Source: Clostridium sp. BSD9I1 (GTDB taxonomy: Bacteria > Bacillota > Clostridia > Clostridiales > Clostridiaceae). Taken from it: a DNA stretch of 64,000 nucleotides. A model generated the notes under the pieces. That model did not search any database. It saw only the letters and a program-made list of their open reading frames with translations, and had not been told where the DNA came from. Numbering within the stretch: position 1 is the stretch's first letter; the number at the start of each line of letters is the position of its first letter. The stretch is taken from the NCBI RefSeq assembly GCF_900185645.1, contig NZ_FYAM01000004.1:124001-188000 (forward strand), read 5' to 3'. Below, one piece after another: positions 27,279 through 35,395 of the stretch. Both the position numbers and the translations under genes were made by a program.

Positions 27279-27306
27279 TTGCAAATTCTTTATTTAGTAA
27301 TATAAT
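27279..27306 (+). promoter_or_regulatory. Promoter of the M-box transcript
   Basis: TTGCAA (27279-27284), 16-base spacer, TATAAT (27301-27306); the M-box begins about 28 bases downstream. Confidence 0.7.
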
Positions 27307-27333
27307 AGTAGTATAATAAAATTTAAAATTTAA

Positions 27334-27508
27334 GGTTAGGTGAGGCTCCTATATAGAGATACGCTGCTGCCCGGAAACATCGAGAGATGCCAATGGGTCA
27401 ACAAGTACTACCGAATTAAGGTTTTATTTAACGTAGCTGGACTTTGTCCTCATGCTATATAGTGCTAAAACTCAACGAAAATTATTTTTGTTTGTTTTAG
27501 GGAGCCTT
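27334..27508 (+). ncRNA. M-box (ykoK-type) magnesium riboswitch
   Basis: The conserved blocks are in order: TTAGGTGAGGCTCCTATATA, GATACGCTGCTGCCCGGAAA, GAGATGCCAATGGGTCAACA, TACTACCGAATTAAG, GTAGCTGGACTTTGTCCTCA, GTGCTAAAACTCAACGAAA and a closing GGGAGCC that pairs with GGCTCC near the start. M-boxes fold on Mg2+ and usually turn off transport genes when magnesium is plentiful. Here the downstream gene is an MgtE-like protein. A terminator-like hairpin overlaps the 3' end. Confidence 0.95.
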
Positions 27509-27527
27509 TGCGCTCTTTTTGTTTTTT
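27501..27527 (+). terminator. Attenuator terminator of the M-box
   Basis: GGAGC / GCGCTC short stem (27501-27516) followed by TTTTTGTTTTTT. Its 5' arm is shared with the closing strand of the M-box, as expected for alternative folding. Confidence 0.7.
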
Positions 27528-27554
27528 GATTAAGTAATCAGGTGGTGAATTTAA

Positions 27555-27641
27555 ATGGAAAGTGGCCCTCGTAGTGGTCGGACAAACTTAAAAAAATTAA
27601 ATATGTGCTATGCAGAGGCGTGCTTCTATATTATAAGGTGA
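27555..27641 (+). CDS. Short upstream ORF between M-box and the MgtE-like gene (putative leader peptide)
   Basis: ATG with GGTGGTG a few bases upstream, then 28 codons ending in TGA. The peptide starts MESGPRSGRTNLKKLNMCYA and ends IIR; it is basic, with a Pro-Arg pair near the start. Codons 19-22 contain TATGCAGAGG (27609-27618), which is complementary to CCTCTGCATA (27675-27684) immediately before the ribosome site of the main gene. Translation of the ORF would therefore disrupt this stem. I infer a regulatory leader peptide, by analogy with MgtL-type control; expression is not shown. Confidence 0.6.
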   Translation: MESGPRSGRTNLKKLNMCYAEACFYIIR

Positions 27642-27684
27642 TTTAAGAAGGACTCTTTATACTAATACGGTATTCCTCTGCATA
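27609..27684 (+). promoter_or_regulatory. Long-range stem directly before the MgtE-like ribosome site
   Basis: TATGCAGAGG/CCTCTGCATA, a perfect ten-base-pair stem whose 3' arm abuts GGAAGGAGG (27685-27693). The loop may fold further (CTTCT/AGAAG). Confidence 0.65.
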
Positions 27685-27699
27685 GGAAGGAGGAATATT

Positions 27700-28965
27700 A
27701 TGAAAAGGGTAGAAAGTTTCTTCTTGAGTAAAATTCTCTATAGAAAAGTATATGATGAATTTGGAGATAACATTGGGAAACTATGGGACATTTATGTTAC
27801 CACAGAAGATGGTATGCCAAGGGCAATCGGCTATAAAATTAAAAAGGATGGGGAAATCTTCAATTATGAGTTTAAATTAATTCAGTTTATTGAAGATGAT
27901 CATGGCAAAATGATAACCAAAGTAAAGGGTGCCAGAGAAATAATTCCTAGAGCATACTCGTATCTCTTATCTAGGCATCTTTTAGATAAGCAGATAGTAG
28001 ATATAAATGGGAAAAAGGTAGTGAGAGTTAATGACCTTAGAATGGCAGAAATTGCAGGTGAATATAGGGTGATTGCAGTAGACACAGGAATACTTGCACT
28101 AGCTAGAAGGCTGAATATGGAAGTAATTGCCCAAAAGGCATATAATTTTTTCCATAGGAAACCTGGAGATAGTATTATTATGTGGGATAATGTGGAATCA
28201 TTAGAGATGATAAATAATAATCTTAAGCTATCGGTACCATATAAAAAACTATCAAAGCTTCATCCTGCAGATTTAGCAGATATCTTAGAAGAAATGGACA
28301 CAAAGTATAGAAGCTTGGTTTTTGAAAGTTTTGATGAAGACTTAGCTGCAAATATATTAGAAGAAATTGAACCAGAAATTCAAGCTAATATCTTAGAAAA
28401 TTTGAGTCAAACAAAAAGAGCTGAGGTATTAGATAGTATGCCAAATGATGAAATTGCAGATCTTTTAGATGAGGTAGATGAAGAAACAGCAGAAAAGATA
28501 CTTTTGACATTAGAAAAGGAAGATGCAGATGAAGTCAGGGAACTCATGACCTATGAAGATGAAACTGCAGGAAGTATAATGAATAAGGATTTCATAGCGT
28601 TTAACATAGATATTACTGTTCAGGAAACTATAGAAATTTTAAGGGAAATGAAGCCGGATCATGAAGTTATGCATTATATATATATTATAGATAAAGATGA
28701 AAAGTTAAAAGGAGCAGTTTCCTTAACAGATTTAATACTTTCCCCCCTTGATGGGAAACTTACGGATATAATGGTTAATGACTTTGCTAAAATAAAAGAT
28801 AGTGAAAGTATTAATGAAGCAGTTGAATTGTCCATAAAATATGACTTGCTTGCATTACCTGTAGTAGATGAGGAAGAAAAACTTTGTGGAATTATAATAA
28901 TAAGCGATATAATAGAAGATATATTTGCTCCTACTTGGAGAAAGAAGTTTAAAAAAGCAGGCTAA
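27700..28965 (+). CDS. PRC-barrel / MgtE N-domain / CBS-pair protein lacking the channel domain
   Basis: 421 residues, no membrane segment. Residues about 1-150 are two PRC-barrel-like modules (RKVYDEFGDNIGKLWDIYVT; GKKVVRVNDLRMAEIAGEYR). About 180-285 is the MgtE intracellular N domain (KLHPADLADILEEMDTKYRS; NDEIADLLDEVDEETAEKIL). About 285-415 is a CBS pair (YEDETAGSIMNKDFIAFNID; DIMVNDFAKIKDSESINEAV). In MgtE these domains sense Mg2+ and gate a transmembrane pore; here the pore is missing. In some clostridia such genes neighbour an NRAMP metal transporter, but none follows here. The M-box upstream supports a magnesium-linked role. Strong GGAAGGAGG ribosome site. Confidence 0.93.
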   Translation: MKRVESFFLSKILYRKVYDEFGDNIGKLWDIYVTTEDGMPRAIGYKIKKDGEIFNYEFKLIQFIEDDHGKMITKVKGAREIIPRAYSYLLSRHLLDKQIVDINGKKVVRVNDLRMAEIAGEYRVIAVDTGILALARRLNMEVIAQKAYNFFHRKPGDSIIMWDNVESLEMINNNLKLSVPYKKLSKLHPADLADILEEMDTKYRSLVFESFDEDLAANILEEIEPEIQANILENLSQTKRAEVLDSMPNDEIADLLDEVDEETAEKILLTLEKEDADEVRELMTYEDETAGSIMNKDFIAFNIDITVQETIEILREMKPDHEVMHYIYIIDKDEKLKGAVSLTDLILSPLDGKLTDIMVNDFAKIKDSESINEAVELSIKYDLLALPVVDEEEKLCGIIIISDIIEDIFAPTWRKKFKKAG

Positions 28966-28983
28966 ATTAAGCCTGCTTTTTTC
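28954..28983 (+). terminator. Terminator after the MgtE-like gene
   Basis: GCAGGCT/AGCCTGC stem overlapping the stop codon, flanked by A and T runs. Confidence 0.9.
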
Positions 28984-29057
28984 TATTTAATGAGTATTTT
29001 TTTTGGAAATATGCAGAAAATATATTTATATACACAATTTTTAAGGAGGACGCAGTA

Positions 29058-29795
29058 ATGAGGAAGTACTTAAGCTTCAGAAAAATTGTACTTTATATGA
29101 TGGTAGGACTTATAGCATATTTCAGTATATACATCTATTTCACACCTTATAATAAGGCATTAGATGTAATTACATATTATTATGGTTCAAAAGGAGATAG
29201 AGTTTCCCAAATTCAACAAAAGTTAAAAAATTGGCAGTATTATGATGGTACAGTAGATGGAATATATGGATATGGAACCTATACTGCGGTTAAGAAGTTT
29301 CAAGAAAAGAATGGGCTTAAGGCTGATGGAGTGGTAGGTGATGCTACTTTAAAGGCTCTAGGTATATATATAACTTCACAAAGTAACACATCATCACAGG
29401 GCAGCAATGGAAATAATCCAAAACCACCAACAAATACTACCAATAATCAAGATGTGCAGCTTTTAGCAAGACTTATAAATGGAGAAGCAAGAGGAGAACC
29501 TTATGAAGGGCAAGTAGCTGTAGGAGCGGTAGTTTTAAATAGAACAAGAGACTCGAGATTCCCATCAACCATAGCGGGGGTTATTTATCAACCAGGGGCA
29601 TTTACAGCTATAGTAGATGGTCAAATAAATGCACAAATGCAGCAAAGTTCAGTAAATGCCGCTATAGATGCATTAAATGGATGGGATCCTTCAGGTGGAG
29701 CAGTATACTACTTTAATCCTGTTACAGCAACTAGCGGATGGATATGGTCACGTCCATTAATAAAGATTATAGGAAAGCATAGGTTTTGTAGATAA
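29058..29795 (+). CDS. sleB: Spore cortex-lytic enzyme SleB
   Basis: 245 residues: N-terminal membrane/signal segment (IVLYMMVGLIAYFSIYIYF), a peptidoglycan-binding domain at about 45-105 (GDRVSQIQQKLKNWQYYDGT, then YTAVKKFQEKNGLKADGVVG), a Ser/Asn/Pro linker, and the catalytic Hydrolase_2 domain (LLARLINGEARGEPYEGQVA ... GGAVYYFNPVTATSGWIWSR). The catalytic Glu is in NGEARGE. It degrades cortex peptidoglycan at spore germination as a lytic transglycosylase. The usual partner gene ypeB is not adjacent. AAGGAGG precedes the ATG. Confidence 0.94.
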   Translation: MRKYLSFRKIVLYMMVGLIAYFSIYIYFTPYNKALDVITYYYGSKGDRVSQIQQKLKNWQYYDGTVDGIYGYGTYTAVKKFQEKNGLKADGVVGDATLKALGIYITSQSNTSSQGSNGNNPKPPTNTTNNQDVQLLARLINGEARGEPYEGQVAVGAVVLNRTRDSRFPSTIAGVIYQPGAFTAIVDGQINAQMQQSSVNAAIDALNGWDPSGGAVYYFNPVTATSGWIWSRPLIKIIGKHRFCR

Positions 29796-29805
29796 GAATT
29801 GATGA

Positions 29806-29839
<34 letters not shown>

Positions 29840-29878
29840 GGGAATTAATATTGTCCATAAATGTCGTAAATTACATAG

Positions 29879-29906
29879 TTGACAAATAGAAAATAAAGAA
29901 TATAAT
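29879..29906 (+). promoter_or_regulatory. sigma-A promoter of the cysK operon
   Basis: TTGACA (29879-29884), 16-base spacer, TATAAT (29901-29906), upstream of the T-box leader. Confidence 0.75.
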
Positions 29907-29947
29907 AATATTATATAATCCATAGTAAAATAGTCGGAAATACATTG

Positions 29948-30192
29948 AAAGAGGAAAGTAATATAAATTGAATTTACAGAGAGGAAATCTAGTATGCTGA
30001 GAGGATTTCTATATAAAGATTTATATGAAGTGCCCTCTGGAGTATTGCACCGAAATATTAAGTAGGCTGCAACGGAATCAACCGTTAAATTGATAGAGCA
30101 TATAATGTGCTTGAATATATCACACAATTTTTTGTGTAGAGTGGAATAACGAATAATAACTTCGTCTCTATAAATTAGAGGCGAAGTTTTTT
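29948..30192 (+). ncRNA. Cysteine T-box leader of cysK-cysE
   Basis: The T-box sequence is the divergent GAGTGGAATAACG (30140-30152). Its UGGA would pair with UCCA, matching the U73 discriminator of tRNA-Cys. Stem I is closed by CAGAG/CTCTG, contains an AGTA motif, and has TGC (Cys) at 30031-30033 in GAAGTGCC as likely specifier; another TGC is at 30046. An attenuator hairpin follows, then cysK. Specifier, discriminator and target gene all agree. Confidence 0.88.
30159..30192 (+). terminator. T-box attenuator terminator of cysK
   Basis: AACTTCG-CTCTA / TAGAG-CGAAGTT stem followed by TTTTTTG. The stem core CTTCGTCTCT is the same as in the leuS T-box terminator. Confidence 0.9.
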
Positions 30193-30256
30193 GTATATAA
30201 TCTTACATCAATATAAACTTCATGCATAATTAAAATTATAAAAAGGAGATGTTAAT

Positions 30257-31168
30257 ATGATATATAACAATGCTTTAGAAATGATAGGAAACACACCTAT
30301 TTTAAAATTAAATAATATAAATGATAAGAACGCAGCAGAAGTATATGTAAAACTTGAAAAATATAATCCAGGTGGAAGTATAAAAGATAGAGCAGCTCTT
30401 GGTATGATAGAAAAAGCTGAAAGACTAGGACTTATTAAAAAAGGAGACACTATAGTTGAGCCTACTAGTGGTAATACTGGTATTGGACTGGCTATGGCAG
30501 GAAAGTTAAAGGGGTATAAGGTTATAATTGTTATGCCAGATACAATGAGTATTGAGAGGAGAAATACAATAAGTGCTTATGGAGCTGAGCTAGTGTTAAC
30601 AGATGGAAAGCTTGGAATGAAAGGCGCAATAGAAAAAGCGGAGGAGCTAGTTAAAGATTCTGAAGGATTCTATATACCTCAACAGTTTGAAAATGAAGCT
30701 AATCCAGAAAGACATTATGAGACTACTGCAGAAGAAATAATAAAGGATATTCCAGATATTGATACATTTGTAGCTTCTGTAGGTACAGGCGGAACAATTA
30801 TTGGAGTAGGAAGAAAACTAAAAGAATTAAAAAATGATATAAAAATCATAGCTATAGAGCCTGAAAAATCTCCACTCATTTCAGGAGGAAAAGCTGCACC
30901 TCATAAAATTCAAGGGATAGGAGCTAATTTTATACCAGGAATATATGATGAGAGTGTTGTAGATGAAGTAATTACTGTAACGGATGAAGAAGCATTTGAA
31001 TATGCTAGGCTTATGGCAAGTGAAGAGGGCATAATGGTTGGAATATCATCAGGAGCGAATATAGCTATTGCACTTAAAGTTGCAAAGAAGCTAGGAGCTG
31101 GCAGAAAAGTAGTTACTGTAGCACCAGATGGAGGAGAGAAGTACCTATCAACAGGACTATATGATTAG
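30257..31168 (+). CDS. cysK: Cysteine synthase (O-acetylserine sulfhydrylase)
   Basis: 303 residues. The PLP lysine is K43 in NPGGSIKDRAAL; PTSGNTGIGLA is the substrate loop and SVGTGGTIIGVGRKL the phosphate-binding loop; the C-terminal GISSGANIAIAL is also typical. It makes cysteine from O-acetylserine and sulfide in the cytoplasm. It leads an operon with cysE 23 bases downstream, so both steps from serine are co-expressed under the Cys T-box. AAAGGAGA precedes the ATG. Confidence 0.96.
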   Translation: MIYNNALEMIGNTPILKLNNINDKNAAEVYVKLEKYNPGGSIKDRAALGMIEKAERLGLIKKGDTIVEPTSGNTGIGLAMAGKLKGYKVIIVMPDTMSIERRNTISAYGAELVLTDGKLGMKGAIEKAEELVKDSEGFYIPQQFENEANPERHYETTAEEIIKDIPDIDTFVASVGTGGTIIGVGRKLKELKNDIKIIAIEPEKSPLISGGKAAPHKIQGIGANFIPGIYDESVVDEVITVTDEEAFEYARLMASEEGIMVGISSGANIAIALKVAKKLGAGRKVVTVAPDGGEKYLSTGLYD

Positions 31169-31191
31169 TAAAAGGAGTTTGAGAAAGATTT

Positions 31192-31758
31192 ATGTTTAGT
31201 AAATTGAAATACGATTTAGATTTTGTATTAAAAAATGATCCTGCTGCAAGAAATAGATTAGAAGTATTACTTTTATATCCATCTATTCATGCGTTAATAA
31301 ATCATAGAATGGCACACTTTTTTTATAAGAAAAACATGTTTTTTATGGCAAGGTTTATTTCTCAAATATCTAGATTTTTTACAGGAATAGAAATTCATCC
31401 AGGAGCAACAATAGGGAGAGGGCTATTTATAGACCATGGTATGGGAGTAGTTATTGGAGAAACAGCAGAAGTAGGGGATAATGTAATAATGTATCATGGT
31501 GTTACTTTAGGTGGAACTGGTAAAAATAAGGGAAAAAGGCACCCCACTGTTGGAAGTAATGTAGTTATAGGAGCAGGAGCTAAGGTTTTAGGACCAATAT
31601 CATTAGGTATAAATTCTAAGATAGGAGCTAATGCGGTTGTTTTAAAGGATGTGCCAGAAAACTGTACTGCGGTTGGAATACCTGCAAAAGTTGTAAAATG
31701 TGATGATAATCCTATAATAAAAATAGATGATTATAGAAACAAGATAAAGGGATTATAG
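31192..31758 (+). CDS. cysE: Serine O-acetyltransferase
   Basis: 188 residues, the short Gram-positive form. Left-handed beta-helix hexapeptide repeats are seen in [20 protein letters not shown] and [16 protein letters not shown]; catalytic His lies in the [16 protein letters not shown] block. It acetylates serine with acetyl-CoA to give the CysK substrate. It lies 23 bases after cysK and directly abuts queG. Induction by cysteine starvation through the upstream T-box is inferred. Confidence 0.95.
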   Translation: MFSKLKYDLDFVLKNDPAARNRLEVLLLYPSIHALINHRMAHFFYKKNMFFMARFISQISRFFTGIEIHPGATIGRGLFIDHGMGVVIGETAEVGDNVIMYHGVTLGGTGKNKGKRHPTVGSNVVIGAGAKVLGPISLGINSKIGANAVVLKDVPENCTAVGIPAKVVKCDDNPIIKIDDYRNKIKGL

Positions 31759-32739
31759 ATGAATATGAATTATAAAGAAAATATAATAAAATTTTGTGAA
31801 AACTTGGGTCTAGATACTATAGGCTTTACAGGACTTAGAAGGTTTGATGAATTACATGAGTTCTTAGAATCTAGAAGGCAAGATGGATTGGAAAATGAAT
31901 TTGAAATAGAAGATATAGAAAGCAGAATAAACCCAATGCTTTATATGGAGGAAGGAAAGACAATTATCTCAATTGCCTTTCCTTATCTCTTTAGCAAAGA
32001 GATAAGCCGAGATATATACTTTTCTAAATACACTAGAGGTGGGGACTATCACAAAGTAGTGTCGATGTATTTAAAAAGAATATGTGAATATATAGAAAGT
32101 ATTGGGGGAAGGTCTAAATATTTTGTGGATAGTAATGCATTGCCTGAAAGATACATAGCACATTTATGTGGTATAGGATTTCTTGGGAAAAATAATATGA
32201 TAATTACAAAGAAATATGGGTCTTATGTATTTTTAGGAGAAATAATAACAGATTTGTCTATAGAAGAGGATACACCTATAAAATGTGGATGCAATGAATG
32301 TGATTTATGCATAAAAGCTTGTCCTACTAAATGTATAAATAAAGAAAAAACTAATCCTAATATATGTTTGTCTTATATAACTCAAAAAAAGCATATTGAA
32401 GACGAATGGTTTGATAAAATTAATGGAAGGATATTTGGATGTGATACCTGTCAGGACTTATGTCCTTTTAATAGGTATGCCGAATTATCTAATATAAATG
32501 AGTTTAAACCTTTTGAATATATGCAGAGCATAAATGAAGATGAAATTCTAAATTTAAATAATAAAGCCTTTAAGGCCAAATATGCAAGTACTTCTTCTGG
32601 TTGGAGAGGAAAAAATATTCTTACAAGAAATACCATGATACATCTTATGAAGAATAGAAAATATAAGGGGCCTATATCCTTTAATTCACCTTACCTTGAG
32701 GATTATTATTGTAGACTTTTAAAACATTTCAAATTATAA
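31759..32739 (+). CDS. queG: Epoxyqueuosine reductase
   Basis: 326 residues with the QueG layout: N-terminal cobalamin-binding domain (ENLGLDTIGFTGLRRF; KYTRGGDYHKVV; RYIAHLCGIGFLGKNNMIIT) and two [4Fe-4S] clusters (CGCNECDLCIKACPT and CDTCQDLCPFN). It reduces epoxyqueuosine to queuosine in tRNA using a corrinoid. The start codon directly follows the cysE stop, so translation may be coupled. Its presence in a cysteine operon is common in clostridia and may be only genomic habit. No other queuosine gene is in the window. Confidence 0.94.
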   Translation: MNMNYKENIIKFCENLGLDTIGFTGLRRFDELHEFLESRRQDGLENEFEIEDIESRINPMLYMEEGKTIISIAFPYLFSKEISRDIYFSKYTRGGDYHKVVSMYLKRICEYIESIGGRSKYFVDSNALPERYIAHLCGIGFLGKNNMIITKKYGSYVFLGEIITDLSIEEDTPIKCGCNECDLCIKACPTKCINKEKTNPNICLSYITQKKHIEDEWFDKINGRIFGCDTCQDLCPFNRYAELSNINEFKPFEYMQSINEDEILNLNNKAFKAKYASTSSGWRGKNILTRNTMIHLMKNRKYKGPISFNSPYLEDYYCRLLKHFKL

Positions 32740-32780
32740 TTTAATTATAATATATTGTTTTGAGGAAAGGTGGAACTAGT

Positions 32781-33479
32781 ATGATTTCTCCATTAGCTGT
32801 AAAAATCATATCCAAATTGCCAAGGGGCATGGTATGTTTCTTAGCTAAAAGGATAGTAAATAGATACATGAATAAATATGCACATATAAAGGTTACTGGT
32901 ATGGAAAATTTAAGAGACATAAAAAAGCCTATACTTTTTATATGTAATCATTTAAGTAATTCGGATGCTTTGGTTTTGATGGAAGTGTTTAAGGATTACG
33001 ATTTAACGTTTGTAGCAGGAGCAAAGCTTTCAAATAATCCATTAACAAATCTTGGAATAAGCATTGCGAAAACAATAACAATTAAACCAAATACTGCTGA
33101 TAAGGATGCCTTATCAAGTATAATAAAGGCATTAAGAGCGGGAAATAATATACTTATATTCCCCGAGGGTACAAGAAGTAGAACTGCAAGTTTAATAGAA
33201 GGAAAAAAAGGGGCAGTTTTAATTCAAAAGCTATCTAAGGCCACAGTAATTCCAGTGGCAATGCATGGAACAGAAAAGCTTTTGCCTATAAATGATAGTG
33301 ATATGGGCGGTGAAAAATTTCAACATGCAAAAGTATATGTAAATGTAGGAAAAGCAATAGATATACCTTTAAAAGAAAAGGAAGAAGATAAGCATGATTA
33401 TGAAGAAAGAATAATTACATGTTTTATGAAAAGTATAGCAGCGCTACTACCTGAGGACTATAGGGGAATATATAAATAG
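32781..33479 (+). CDS. plsC: 1-acyl-sn-glycerol-3-phosphate acyltransferase (PlsC family)
   Basis: 232 residues from the ATG at 32781, with AAAGGTGG upstream; a TTG at 32760 is less likely. The acyltransferase block I is NHLSNSD (NHx4D), and block III is FPEGTRSRTA, both intact. One N-terminal hydrophobic stretch suggests membrane association. It esterifies lysophosphatidic acid to phosphatidic acid; the acyl donor is not readable. Lies in a same-strand run from cysK to the malic enzyme gene. Confidence 0.9.
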   Translation: MISPLAVKIISKLPRGMVCFLAKRIVNRYMNKYAHIKVTGMENLRDIKKPILFICNHLSNSDALVLMEVFKDYDLTFVAGAKLSNNPLTNLGISIAKTITIKPNTADKDALSSIIKALRAGNNILIFPEGTRSRTASLIEGKKGAVLIQKLSKATVIPVAMHGTEKLLPINDSDMGGEKFQHAKVYVNVGKAIDIPLKEKEEDKHDYEERIITCFMKSIAALLPEDYRGIYK

Positions 33480-33498
33480 TAAAGGTGTGGTGATTTAT

Positions 33499-34140
33499 TT
33501 GGAAAAGGAAAATATAGATAAGGTAATTGAAATTTTAGGAGAAACTTATCCAAATGCAGAATGTGAATTGAATTTTAAATCACCTTATGAGCTTTTAGTT
33601 GCTACAATTTTATCTGCACAATGCACAGATAAAAGAGTAAATGTAGTTACTGGTGAATTATTTAAGGAATATAATACTCCTGAAAAAATGGTAGAGTTAA
33701 CAGAAGAGGAACTAGGTGAAAAGATAAGAAGCTGTGGGTTTTATAAAAATAAGAGCAAAAACATACTGGAGACATCAAAATCTATAATAATGGAACATAA
33801 TGGAGAAGTGCCAAAAACTATGGAACAGCTTATAAGTCTTCCTGGAGTTGGAAGAAAAACTGCAAATGTAGTATTATCTAATGCATTTGGTGTTCCGGCA
33901 ATTGCTGTAGATACCCATGTATTTAGGGTGTCAAATAGAATAGGAATTGCTCATGGGAATACTCCTGAACAAGTGGAACAGGAACTTATGACAAATGTAT
34001 CCAAAGATATGTGGAGTATTACTCATCATTATTTAATATGGCATGGGAGAAATATATGCAAAGCTCGGAAGCCTGATTGTGAGATATGCCCTGTAGCGCC
34101 ATATTGCAAGTATTACTTAGAAAATGTTTCAACTATTTAA
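33499..34140 (+). CDS. nth: Endonuclease III
   Basis: 213 residues from the TTG at 33499; GTG at 33487 or 33490 would add a few residues with a less natural N-terminus. The helix-hairpin-helix LPGVGRKTANVVLSNAFG contains the catalytic Lys, and the catalytic Asp lies in VDTHVFRVSNR. The C-terminal [4Fe-4S] motif C-x6-C-x2-C-x5-C is complete (CKARKPDCEICPVAPYC). It removes oxidised pyrimidines from DNA. The gene follows plsC by a few bases and precedes the malic enzyme gene. Confidence 0.95.
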   Translation: MEKENIDKVIEILGETYPNAECELNFKSPYELLVATILSAQCTDKRVNVVTGELFKEYNTPEKMVELTEEELGEKIRSCGFYKNKSKNILETSKSIIMEHNGEVPKTMEQLISLPGVGRKTANVVLSNAFGVPAIAVDTHVFRVSNRIGIAHGNTPEQVEQELMTNVSKDMWSITHHYLIWHGRNICKARKPDCEICPVAPYCKYYLENVSTI

Positions 34141-34164
34141 AATTTACATAAAGGGGATGTTGTA

Positions 34165-35322
34165 ATGAATATTAAGGAAGAAGCATTAAAATTGCACAGT
34201 GAGAAGAAGGGTAAATTGGAGGTAATAGGAAAAGTAGAAGTTAAGAATAGGCAAGACTTGGCATTGGCATATACACCAGGAGTTGCAGAACCATGTCTTA
34301 AAATTGCAGAGGATAAAGAAAAAGCATATGAATATACTATAAAAGGAAATACCATAGGTGTTGTAACTAATGGAACTGCAGTTTTAGGTCTTGGAAATAT
34401 AGGACCTCTTGCAGGGCTTCCAGTTATGGAGGGGAAAGCATTGTTATTTAAGGAGTTTTCAGGAATAGATGCTTTTCCAATATGCATAGATAGTGAGGAT
34501 CCAGAAGAAATCATTAAAACTGTAAAGCTTATATCACCTGTATTTGGAGGGATAAACTTAGAAGATATAAAGGCACCTGAATGTTTTTATATAGAAAAGA
34601 GATTAAAGGAAGAGCTTAATATACCTGTATTCCATGATGATCAACATGGTACAGCGATAGTGGTTTTGGCAGGACTTTATAATGCACTTAAGTTAGTTGG
34701 TAAGGAAATTTCAAAGGCAAAAATAGTTATAAACGGAGCAGGTTCAGCTGGAATCGCTATATGCAAGCTTTTATTAAATGCAGGGGCTCAAAACATAGTT
34801 ATGTGTGACATTAAGGGTGCATTAGTAGAGGGAGATGAAACATTAAACTCAGCACAGCAGGAAATTGCAAAGGTTACAAATAGGGAAAAAGAAATAGGAA
34901 CATTAAAAGATATTATAAAAGGAAGAGATGTATTTATAGGAGTTTCTGCACCTAATATAGTAACTAAAGAAATGGTAAGTACTATGAATGAAGAGAGCAT
35001 ACTATTTGCTATGGCAAATCCAACACCTGAAATAATGCCTGATGAAGCAAAACTAGGTGGAGCAAGAGTAGTAGCTACAGGAAGATCAGATTTTCCTAAT
35101 CAAATAAATAATGTTTTAGTATTTCCAGGAATATTTAAGGGAGCCCTAGAAGCAAGAGCAACAGGAATAACTGAAGAAATGAAACTTGCAGCAGCAAAGG
35201 GAATTGCAAGTATAGTTAAAGATGAAGAACTAAAAGATGATTATATAATTCCGGATGTATTTAACAAGGCAGTATGTGAAGCGGTAGCAAATGAAGTAAA
35301 AAGAATAGCAAGGAACAGTTAA
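34165..35322 (+). CDS. NAD(P)-dependent malic enzyme
   Basis: 385 residues, the short bacterial form without a phosphotransacetylase tail. Signatures are LAYTPGVAEPCLKIAED, the catalytic region PVMEGKALLFKEFSGIDAFP with metal ligands in IDSEDPEEI and VFHDDQHGTAIVVLAG, and the dinucleotide site INGAGSAGIAICKLL. It decarboxylates malate to pyruvate. NAD versus NADP preference cannot be decided by eye. AAAGGGGATG precedes the ATG. Last gene of the run from cysK; a strong bidirectional hairpin follows. Confidence 0.94.
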   Translation: MNIKEEALKLHSEKKGKLEVIGKVEVKNRQDLALAYTPGVAEPCLKIAEDKEKAYEYTIKGNTIGVVTNGTAVLGLGNIGPLAGLPVMEGKALLFKEFSGIDAFPICIDSEDPEEIIKTVKLISPVFGGINLEDIKAPECFYIEKRLKEELNIPVFHDDQHGTAIVVLAGLYNALKLVGKEISKAKIVINGAGSAGIAICKLLLNAGAQNIVMCDIKGALVEGDETLNSAQQEIAKVTNREKEIGTLKDIIKGRDVFIGVSAPNIVTKEMVSTMNEESILFAMANPTPEIMPDEAKLGGARVVATGRSDFPNQINNVLVFPGIFKGALEARATGITEEMKLAAAKGIASIVKDEELKDDYIIPDVFNKAVCEAVANEVKRIARNS

Positions 35323-35338
35323 TTAGGGGTAAGGAACT

Positions 35339-35395
35339 AGGTGCTAATAAGGGTAGGAATTTAATGAATGTGTAAATTCTACCCTTATTAGCACC
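35339..35395. terminator. Long bidirectional hairpin between the malic enzyme gene and cinA
   Basis: About 24 base pairs: arm AGGTGCTAATAAGGGTAG (35339 onward) pairs with CTACCCTTATTAGCACCT (ending 35395), with one bulged G. The preceding TTAGGGGTAAGGAACTAGG resembles the element at 17571. It separates convergent genes. Confidence 0.8.
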
